Notes under the pieces: generated by a model | Seen by the model: the letters and a program-made list of their open reading frames with translations, nothing else | What the model was told of the DNA's origin: nothing | Databases searched by the model: none | In this document: positions 18,676 to 25,473 of the stretch, piece after piece | Layout: the number at the start of each line of letters is the position of its first letter | Position numbering within the stretch: the first letter of the stretch is position 1 | Origin: Sphingomonas yabuuchiae | GTDB taxonomy: Bacteria; Pseudomonadota; Alphaproteobacteria; Sphingomonadales; Sphingomonadaceae | Direction of reading: 5' to 3' | Assembly: GCF_001477495.1 (NCBI RefSeq) | Contig: NZ_LDTF01000094.1 | Span: 1-64,000, forward strand | Length of the DNA: 64,000 bases | Position numbers and translations under genes: made by a program

Positions 18676-19490
18676 ACGTCGGACTTTCTCTGGTTTACGA
18701 GGGAGATGATCGCCGCCGCCGTTTCCTCGATCGAGCGGCGGGTGACGTCGATCACCGGCCAGTCATTGTCGGCGAACATGCGCCTGGCGAAGGTGAGTTC
18801 GCGATTGACCGCCTCCTGCTCGACATAATCGGTGTCGGGCGTCTGGTTCAGCGAGAGCAGCCGGTTGCGCCGGATCGCGATCAGGCGATCCGCGCTGGTG
18901 GTCAGCCCGACGACCAGCGGCTTTTTCAGCGTGAAGAGGAACGGGGGCGGGGGGCTTTCGACGACGATCGGGATGTTGGCGGTCTTGTAGCCGCGATTGG
19001 CCAGATAGATGGAGGTCGGCGTCTTGGACGAACGGCTGACGCCCGCCAGCACGATATCCGCCTCTTCCCATTCTTCCCAGGCGATGCCGTCGTCATGCGC
19101 GATGGTGAACTGGATCGCATCGACGCGCGCGAAATAGGCGGCGTCGAGCACATGCTGGCGACCGGGGCGCATCTTGGCCTGCACGCCCAGCAGTCCCGAC
19201 AGCGCGGCGTTGACCGGATCGAGCGGCGCCACCGTCGGCAGGCCCAGCGCATGGCAGCGGCTTTCCAGCACGCGCCGGGTCGTCGGGTTGACCAGCGTAT
19301 AGATGACCAGCCCCGGATTCTGCGCGATCTCCTGCAGGATGCGCTCCAGATGACTCTCGGTGCGCACCATCGGCCAGAAGTGCCGGACGGTTTCCACATC
19401 GTCATATTGGGCAAGCGCCGCCTTCGCGATGTTCTCCAGCGTTTCGCCGGTGGAATCAGACAGCAGGTGCAGGTGGAGCCGTGTCGTCAT
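18672..19490 (-). CDS. ppsR: Pyruvate, water dikinase regulatory protein (PpsR, DUF299)
   Basis: Bifunctional serine/threonine kinase and pyrophosphorylase acting on PEP synthetase or PPDK; 272 residues. HLLSDSTGETLENIAKA is the N-terminal signature, GVSRSSKTPTSIYLA the nucleotide-binding P-loop, and TDYVEQEAVNRELTFARR the C-terminal motif. ATG 19490 begins TTRLHLHLLSDSTG. It is the first gene of the leftward cluster and borders the putative replication origin, just as the homologous gene (CC_0001) does in Caulobacter. Its promoter must lie within the origin region. Confidence 0.93.
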   Translation of the reverse strand: MTTRLHLHLLSDSTGETLENIAKAALAQYDDVETVRHFWPMVRTESHLERILQEIAQNPGLVIYTLVNPTTRRVLESRCHALGLPTVAPLDPVNAALSGLLGVQAKMRPGRQHVLDAAYFARVDAIQFTIAHDDGIAWEEWEEADIVLAGVSRSSKTPTSIYLANRGYKTANIPIVVESPPPPFLFTLKKPLVVGLTTSADRLIAIRRNRLLSLNQTPDTDYVEQEAVNRELTFARRMFADNDWPVIDVTRRSIEETAAAIISLVNQRKSDV

Positions 19491-19507
19491 GGCCGGGCTA
19501 ATGACTC

Positions 19508-19516
19508 TGTGGATAA
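19508..19516 (-). promoter_or_regulatory. DnaA box (perfect consensus)
   Basis: TGTGGATAA on the plus strand, the reverse complement of TTATCCACA, 18 bases from the ppsR start. Confidence 0.8.
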
Positions 19517-19617
19517 CATGTCGCGAATCGGTAGCGTAACTCGGCACCTCGGCCAAGCGGCGGTTCGGCGGTGGATAACGACCGATTCGTCCACAATGAA
19601 TCTCACAGGTCCGATTC

Positions 19618-19626
19618 TTTTCCACA
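19618..19626 (+). promoter_or_regulatory. DnaA box (TTTTCCACA)
   Basis: Matches the relaxed TTWTNCACA consensus with one difference from the strongest box. It lies in the centre of the putative origin among GANTC sites. Confidence 0.6.
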
Positions 19627-19793
19627 GCCTGTGAGTTACGGGGGTCATGAATCCGAATCCCGTTGAATCGGCGATTCCCCATGAGTCAACGTGTTGGCAT
19701 ATCGGGGAGAGCCGCATAATCCCGACAACCAACGTGCCAACCACTTCAACAATCCATTCTTAGAATCTTCTTTAATAGAAGAAGGGGGGTCTC

Positions 19794-20828
19794 CTGACCG
19801 ACGTTGCGATTCAAAAGCCCCTGCTCGCCGTGCTGAGCGGAGAGCGGCAGGCGACACCGCCCATGTGGCTCATGCGACAGGCCGGACGCTATCTGCCGGA
19901 GTATCGCGCGCTGCGGGCGGAGAAGGGGGGCTTCCTGGCTTTGGCCACCGATCCGGCGGCGGCGGCCGAGGTGACGGTGCAGCCGATCCGCCGTTTCGGG
20001 TTCGACGGCGCGATCTTGTTCTCCGACATCCTGATGGTCCCCTGGGCACTGGGACAGGATCTCAGCTTCGGGGCGGGGGAGGGGCCACGTCTGGCGCCGG
20101 CGCTGGTAGATCATGCGCTGGATGGCCTGGAGCGCGTCCCTGAGCGGCTCGACCCGGTCTATGCCACCGTGGCGCGGGTGAAGGCGCAATTGCCCCCACA
20201 GACCAGCTTCCTGGGTTTTGCGGGCTCTCCCTGGACGGTCGCGACCTATATGGTGGCGGGGCAGGGATCGAAGGACCAGGGCGAGACGCGGCGTTTCGCC
20301 TATGCCGACCCGGCGGGGTTCGGGGCGATCATCGATGCCATCGTGGCCATGACCATCGATTATCTGGCGGGACAGGTCGAAAACGGGGTCGAGGCGGTGC
20401 AGCTGTTCGACAGCTGGGCGGGCTCACTGTCGCCGGCACAGTTCGAGCGCTGGGTGATCGCGCCCAATGCCGCGATCGTTCAGGGTTTCCGGATGCGCTG
20501 TCCGGGCGTGCCGGTGATAGGCTTCCCCAAGGGCGCAGGCGGTAAGCTGCCCGCCTATGCGCGCGAGACGGGCGTGGACGCGGTCGGGCTGGACGAAACG
20601 GTCGATCCGGTCTGGGCCGACACCTATCTGCCAAAGGGCTTGCCGGTGCAGGGCAATCTCGATCCGCTGGCGCTGATCGCCGGGGGCGAGGCACTGGACG
20701 GCGCGGTGGATCGCATCCTGGCGGCCTTCACCGAGCGGCCGCATATCTTCAACCTGGGCCATGGCATATTGCCCGACACGCCGATCGCGCATGTCGAGCG
20801 GTTGATCGCCCGCGTACGGAGCGCATGA
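19794..20828 (+). CDS. hemE: Uroporphyrinogen decarboxylase
   Basis: Heme pathway enzyme converting uroporphyrinogen III to coproporphyrinogen III; 344 residues from 19794. PPMWLMRQAGRYLPEYRA is the N-terminal signature, FDGAILFSDILMVPWALG carries the substrate-binding aspartate, and FNLGHGILPDTPIAHVERL is at the C-terminus. The frame is open only from 19779 and has no ATG. CTG 19794 is proposed as start: AAGGGGGG lies a few bases upstream and translation gives TDVAIQKPLLAVLSGE, needed to complete the first helix. GTG 19830 would cut that helix. It overlaps hemJ, and lies immediately right of the putative origin. Confidence 0.9.
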   Translation: MTDVAIQKPLLAVLSGERQATPPMWLMRQAGRYLPEYRALRAEKGGFLALATDPAAAAEVTVQPIRRFGFDGAILFSDILMVPWALGQDLSFGAGEGPRLAPALVDHALDGLERVPERLDPVYATVARVKAQLPPQTSFLGFAGSPWTVATYMVAGQGSKDQGETRRFAYADPAGFGAIIDAIVAMTIDYLAGQVENGVEAVQLFDSWAGSLSPAQFERWVIAPNAAIVQGFRMRCPGVPVIGFPKGAGGKLPAYARETGVDAVGLDETVDPVWADTYLPKGLPVQGNLDPLALIAGGEALDGAVDRILAAFTERPHIFNLGHGILPDTPIAHVERLIARVRSA

Positions 20829-21289
20829 TGATCGGACTGTTGGGGGCCGCCTATGAATGGGTGAAGGCGGCGCATATCATCTTCGTGATCTTCTGGATGG
20901 CCGGGCTGTTCATGATGCCGCGCTATCTGGTCTATCATCAGGAGGCGCTGGTCGCGGGCGACGCCACCGATGCCGCACGCTGGGTCGAGCGCGAGGGCAA
21001 GCTGCGCAGCATCATCCTGACGCCCGCGATGATCGCGGTGTGGGTGCTGGGGCTGTTGCTGGCGGGCTCGCTGGGGCTGTTCTCCGGGGTGCCGGGGCTG
21101 GGCTGGTTGCACGCCAAGCTGTTCTTCGTTCTGCTGCTCAGCGGCTATCATGGCTGGATGGTCGGCTATGCGAAGAAGCTGGCGCGGGGTGAGACGAAGC
21201 TCAGCGGCAAGCAGCTGCGCATGATCAACGAGGTGCCCGCGCTCGCGGCGACGGTGATCGTCGTGCTGGTGGTGATCAAGCCGTTCTGA
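20825..21289 (+). CDS. hemJ: Protoporphyrinogen oxidase HemJ
   Basis: Membrane protein of 154 residues with four predicted transmembrane helices (about 8-28, 60-82, 90-108, 130-150). It matches HemJ, the protoporphyrinogen IX oxidase used by many alphaproteobacteria without HemG or HemY. The conserved first-helix histidine is in VKAAHIIFVIFWMAGLFMMP, and the second helix pair has HAKLFFVLLLSGYHGWM. It starts inside the hemE stop (ATGATGA); ATG 20828 is an equally good start with better spacing from GGAG. The hemE-hemJ-rho order is typical for the class. Confidence 0.9.
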   Translation: MMIGLLGAAYEWVKAAHIIFVIFWMAGLFMMPRYLVYHQEALVAGDATDAARWVEREGKLRSIILTPAMIAVWVLGLLLAGSLGLFSGVPGLGWLHAKLFFVLLLSGYHGWMVGYAKKLARGETKLSGKQLRMINEVPALAATVIVVLVVIKPF

Positions 21290-21299
21290 TCTTTCATCC

Positions 21300-21425
21300 T
21301 CCCTTCTTGCTCCCCTCCCGCAGGCGGGAGGGGTTGGGGGAGGGGAACGCCACAGGCGCTGGTCTTCGTGAGACTCCTTTCCCTCCCCCATCCCCTCCCT
21401 TTTACGGGAGGGGCGTGAGTCTCAT
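21300..21425. repeat. GC-rich palindromic repeat cluster before rho
   Basis: Contains CCCCTCCCG-CAGG-CGGGAGGGG (21312-21333) and an inverted relative ending CCCCTCCCTTTTACGGGAGG near 21400. The DNA from 21426 to 21579 is the C-rich rho leader, where long rho leaders are known to mediate autoregulation in other bacteria. No ORF is supported. Confidence 0.65.
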
Positions 21426-21579
21426 GGGGCATTGGCCTTTCCCCATTGACTTGGGGCACCCCCAATCCTAACTCCTCCCCCGTACGGCGCGGTCCTCGCG
21501 TCGGGTACGCTTCCTTATCGACAGCCTCGTTTCGCCGCGATCCTCGCCGACCGACGCCCTCCGACCATCCGGACCGATC

Positions 21580-22830
<1,251 letters not shown>

Positions 22831-22836
<6 letters not shown>

Positions 22837-22863
22837 GGGTTGGGGAACCAGTAAGGGTTGGGG
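22831..22863. repeat. Tandem 18-bp duplication across the rho stop codon
   Basis: CAGTAAGGGTTGGGG occurs at 22831 and again at 22849. The first copy contains the last rho codon and its TAA stop, so a second in-frame-looking CAG TAA follows 18 bases later. Confidence 0.8.
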
Positions 22864-22892
22864 GCTCAGTCCCTCACCGACGCTACGGTTTG

Positions 22893-22942
22893 ATGGGTTC
22901 GCTGGCGGCAAAGAGGCCCGCTTGCGAACCCATTTTCGTTTT
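22893..22942 (+). terminator. Intrinsic terminator after rho
   Basis: ATGGGTTCGC (22893-22902) and GCGAACCCAT (22924-22933) form a perfect 10-bp stem, followed by TTTCGTTTT. Confidence 0.85.
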
Positions 22943-22944
22943 GG

Positions 22945-23190
22945 GGCGTTAGCAGGCCCGATCCCACCCCCTTTCGGGATCGTGCCGGTCCAAGCACGGC
23001 ACGGCCGCGTCGTTGCTTAACACGCGACGCGGCCAAACGGGGTGGGGTGAGCAGTTGCCTCCGCCTTATCCCCAACCCCCGTTCAGCCTGAGCGAAGTCG
23101 AAGGCCAGGGAATACCCGTGGCCAAGCCACGAGTGCGGCACGTGCACTTCGACTTCACTCCGTGCGAACGTAAGTCGGTATTGTGGAAAA
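22945..23190. repeat. Repeat-rich gap between rho and bamE
   Basis: A GATCCC/GGGATC hairpin, a 10-bp stem GGCCGCGTCG/CGACGCGGCC around a loop containing TTGCTTAACAC, and a perfect family B 28-mer at 23079-23106 (same orientation as 12609-12636). A partial family B relative reads CACTTCGACTTCACTCCGTG near 23142. No gene was found in the roughly 360 bp between rho and bamE. Confidence 0.65.
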
Positions 23191-23199
23191 CCCAAACCG

Positions 23200-23691
23200 T
23201 TACGGCCGGGTACGTCCGCCACCCATGCCGCCGCCCTGGCCGCCACCGGCGCCCGGCGCGCCGACCGCGCCGATATTGCCGAACAGATCCTGGAAGAAGC
23301 CGCGCTGGCGACCCAAGGTCGGCGTGGTCTTGCCATAGGGCGAGATGTCGGCGACCTGATCGACACCGGCGCGGCGGATCGTCGTGACGTTGCCCGCCTG
23401 ATCGAAGCTGATCTGCAGGGTGATCTGCGACACGGGCTTGGGCAGGGTATAGCCCAGATTGCGGCTGTCGCGCGCGACATAATACCAGTCGCCACCGCCG
23501 AACTGGCTGGAGATGGTCGGCGTGCCCAGCGTCTGGAGCACCGACTGGCGGTTGTCGACGCCCGGCTGGATCGAGTTGACGAGATCGGTGTCGACCACAT
23601 AACCCTGATGCGACCGCAGCGGCGTACAGGCCGACGCCGCCAGGGCCATGATCAGGCCCAGCCCGAGGGCGCGGGTGGAAGAAACGCTCAT
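23200..23691 (-). CDS. bamE: Outer membrane assembly lipoprotein BamE (SmpA/OmlA)
   Basis: Accessory lipoprotein of the beta-barrel assembly machine, 163 residues. The lipoprotein signal ends LIMALAASAC, giving Cys at about residue 23. The SmpA/OmlA domain follows (NSIQPGVDNRQSVLQTLGTP, then GGGDWYYVARDS and DQAGNVTTI). The last 30 residues are Gly-rich (GAGGGQGGGMGGGRTRP), probably disordered. ATG 23691 was chosen because GGAG lies 6 bases upstream; ATG 23694 is 3 bases away from it. It is divergent from the bc1 chaperone gene. Confidence 0.9.
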   Translation of the reverse strand: MSVSSTRALGLGLIMALAASACTPLRSHQGYVVDTDLVNSIQPGVDNRQSVLQTLGTPTISSQFGGGDWYYVARDSRNLGYTLPKPVSQITLQISFDQAGNVTTIRRAGVDQVADISPYGKTTPTLGRQRGFFQDLFGNIGAVGAPGAGGGQGGGMGGGRTRP

Positions 23692-23840
23692 CATTATCTC
23701 CGGGCCGGACGATCGGCCGCACAGGCAGCTATACAGGCGGTCGATCCGCTCGACCGTCACCCCCTCGATATGCCAAGGGAAAGGCGCATACAAGCAATTC
23801 GCGCGCAACCGATCGTGCAGGCAGGGAAGGGGAGGGGCAC

Positions 23841-24374
23841 ATGGCCTGGGGCTGGCTCAAACAGGGGATCGCCCGCTATTTCGGGCGCGACGCGGATGCG
23901 GCGCTGCCGCTGTACAATGCCGTCGTCCTGCGTGCGCGGGCGGAACACTGGTATCTGGACGGCGCGGTGCCCGATACGGTCGATGGCCGGTTCGACATGA
24001 TCGCGGCGGTCCTGTCGGTGGTGCTGATCCGGCTGGAGGCCGAGCCCGAGGGTGTGGAACCTGCCGCGCGGCTGACCGAACGCTTCGTCACCGACATGGA
24101 CGGGCAACTTCGCGAACTCGGCATCGGCGACATCGTGGTCGGCAAGCATATCGGCAAGATGATGGCGATGCTGGGCGGCCGCCTGACCGCTTATCGCGAG
24201 GGGCTGGCCGGGGACAGGGCGGTGATGGATGCCGCGCTGGTCCGCAACCTGTATCGCGGCGCGGCCCCTGCGGATACGGATGCCGTCGCCCATGTTCGGG
24301 ACGCGCTTCGCACCCTACATGAGCAATTGGCGGCCGTTTCGCTCGCCCGCCTTACCCTTGGAGACCTGCCGTGA
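23841..24374 (+). CDS. Ubiquinol-cytochrome c chaperone family protein
   Basis: Protein of 177 residues with the CBP3/UQCC1-like domain: LPLYNAVVLRARAEHWYLDG and VPDTVDGRFDMIAAVLSVVLIRL, then FVTDMDGQLRELGIGDIVVGKHIGKM. Mitochondrial relatives assist assembly of cytochrome b in complex III. ATG 23841 has GGGGAGGGG about 5 bases upstream. The next gene starts within its stop region with a 4-base overlap, the usual pairing with DUF177/YceD in this group. The role in bc1 maturation is by family analogy. Confidence 0.88.
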   Translation: MAWGWLKQGIARYFGRDADAALPLYNAVVLRARAEHWYLDGAVPDTVDGRFDMIAAVLSVVLIRLEAEPEGVEPAARLTERFVTDMDGQLRELGIGDIVVGKHIGKMMAMLGGRLTAYREGLAGDRAVMDAALVRNLYRGAAPADTDAVAHVRDALRTLHEQLAAVSLARLTLGDLP

Positions 24375-24898
24375 CCCCCGAATGGAGCCGCCCCGAAAAG
24401 ATCGACACGATCGGGGAGCGTGAAAAGCCCGTCTCGATCGACACCACGCCGGACGAACGCCGCGCGCTGGCCGGGCGGTTCGGCCTGTTGTCGGTGGACG
24501 CGCTGTCGGCCGATCTGATCGTGCGGCGCGATGCGGCGGGCATCCTCGTTACCGGCACGGTGCGCGGCGCGGTGGTGCAGCCCTGTTCAGTGACGGGCGA
24601 CCCGGTCCCCGCCAGGATCGACGAGCCCGTCGGCCTGCGCTTCGTCGAGCCGTCGGCGCACGGCGCGGATGAGGAAATCGAGCTGTCCGAGGATTCGCTC
24701 GACACGATCGAGATCGAGGGCGGCACGATCGACCTGGGCGAAGCGGCGGCCGAAACCATGGCGCTGTCGCTCGATCCCTTCCCGCGCAGTCCCAACGCGG
24801 CGGCGACGCTGAAGGAAGCGGGCGTCATCAGCGAGGACGAAGCCGGACCGCTCGGCGCGCTGTCGGGATTGAGGGCGATGCTCGAAGGGAAGAGCTGA
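24371..24898 (+). CDS. YceD family protein (DUF177)
   Basis: Protein of 175 residues of the YceD/DUF177 family, associated with 23S rRNA accumulation and usually co-transcribed with rpmF (L32). A core strand VTGTVRGAVVQPCSVTGDPV contains the family cysteine and LRFVEPS follows; the C-terminal DLGEAAAETMALSLDPFPRS is the strongest signature. The zinc-type second cysteine of plant and E. coli relatives is not evident. The start is GTG 24371, overlapping the preceding stop by 4 bases. No rpmF or plsX follows here; instead a hairpin and convergent sixA. Confidence 0.86.
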   Translation: MTPEWSRPEKIDTIGEREKPVSIDTTPDERRALAGRFGLLSVDALSADLIVRRDAAGILVTGTVRGAVVQPCSVTGDPVPARIDEPVGLRFVEPSAHGADEEIELSEDSLDTIEIEGGTIDLGEAAAETMALSLDPFPRSPNAAATLKEAGVISEDEAGPLGALSGLRAMLEGKS

Positions 24899-24905
24899 GG
24901 AATTT

Positions 24906-24931
24906 CCCTCCCCGATCTCGCTCGGGGAGGG
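24906..24931. terminator. Bidirectional hairpin between DUF177 and sixA genes
   Basis: CCCTCCCCGA-TCTCGC-TCGGGGAGGG forms a perfect 10-bp stem between convergent genes. There is no strong T-run on either side, so termination is inferred from position. Confidence 0.5.
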
Positions 24932-24939
24932 CAGGCGGC

Positions 24940-25473
24940 CTAGGGCGCGTCCGGCCCCAATGTGGGGTCCAGGTCGCGCGGTCGGATGAACGCCACCAGC
25001 GTCGCGCTGTGCGCTCGCGCCTCGGCCCAGCGATCCACTGGCAAAGTCATCTGCGCCACCGTCGCGGTCGGGTATTTGTCCTCCACCCGTTCGCGCAATT
25101 CGCCGTCGAGGGTAAGGTCGAGGACCAGATCCTCCAACCCCGGATTATGCCCGACCATCAGCACATGCTCCGCCGCGTCGGGCATCGCGTGAACCAGATC
25201 GAGCAGGCTGGGGGCGGAGGCCAGGTACATCGCCTTGTTCCAGACCGGCTCCAGCTTTCGGCCGTAACCGCTCCATACTTCGTCCAGCGTTTCGATCACC
25301 CGCACGGCGGGGGAGGCGAGGACATGGTCGAACGCGAATCCTTCGGCCTTCAGATGCCGCCCGATCATCGCCGCCGCGCGCCGTCCCTTGGCATTGAGCG
25401 GACGGTCGAAATCGCGGGCGACGGGATCGTCCCAGCTCGACTTGGCATGGCGAAGGAGCGTCAGCGTCTTCAT
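24940..25473 (-). CDS. SixA-type histidine phosphatase
   Basis: Histidine phosphatase superfamily protein of 177 residues. LLRHAKSSWDDP carries the phosphoryl-accepting histidine (residue 8), VLASPAVRVIETLDEVW the second core motif, and VLMVGHNPGLEDLV the second histidine. SixA removes phosphate from phosphohistidine proteins such as ArcB or NPr; the bacterial target here is unknown, though ptsN in the same window makes NPr a candidate. It overlaps the upstream helicase gene by 4 bases. Confidence 0.88.
   Translation of the reverse strand: MKTLTLLRHAKSSWDDPVARDFDRPLNAKGRRAAAMIGRHLKAEGFAFDHVLASPAVRVIETLDEVWSGYGRKLEPVWNKAMYLASAPSLLDLVHAMPDAAEHVLMVGHNPGLEDLVLDLTLDGELRERVEDKYPTATVAQMTLPVDRWAEARAHSATLVAFIRPRDLDPTLGPDAP

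Larger units (their letters stand above)
19491..19793. other. oriC: Putative chromosomal replication origin (oriC)
   Basis: Non-coding interval between divergent ppsR and hemE, the position of the Caulobacter and Rickettsia origins. It contains a perfect DnaA box TGTGGATAA (19508-19516), near-matches GGTGGATAA (19570-19578), TTTTCCACA (19618-19626) and TCGTCCACA (19587-19595), and 11 GANTC sites. An AT-rich stretch 19741-19783 could be the unwinding element. Further structure: GTTGGCA/TGCCAAC at 19693-19741 and CTTCTT/AAGAAG at 19767-19784. The genes on either side point away from it. No clear TTAA-N7-TTAA CtrA site was seen. Origin activity is inferred. Confidence 0.8.

Noticed and set aside
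19629..19637. TGTGAGTTA as another DnaA box
   Set aside because: Three differences from TGTGGATAA; not counted as a box.
23138..23150. CACGTG at about 23142 as a fourth parS
   Set aside because: The flanks GG-CACGTG-CA do not match TGTTN...NAACA. The same applies to CACGTG near 25963 and 47069.
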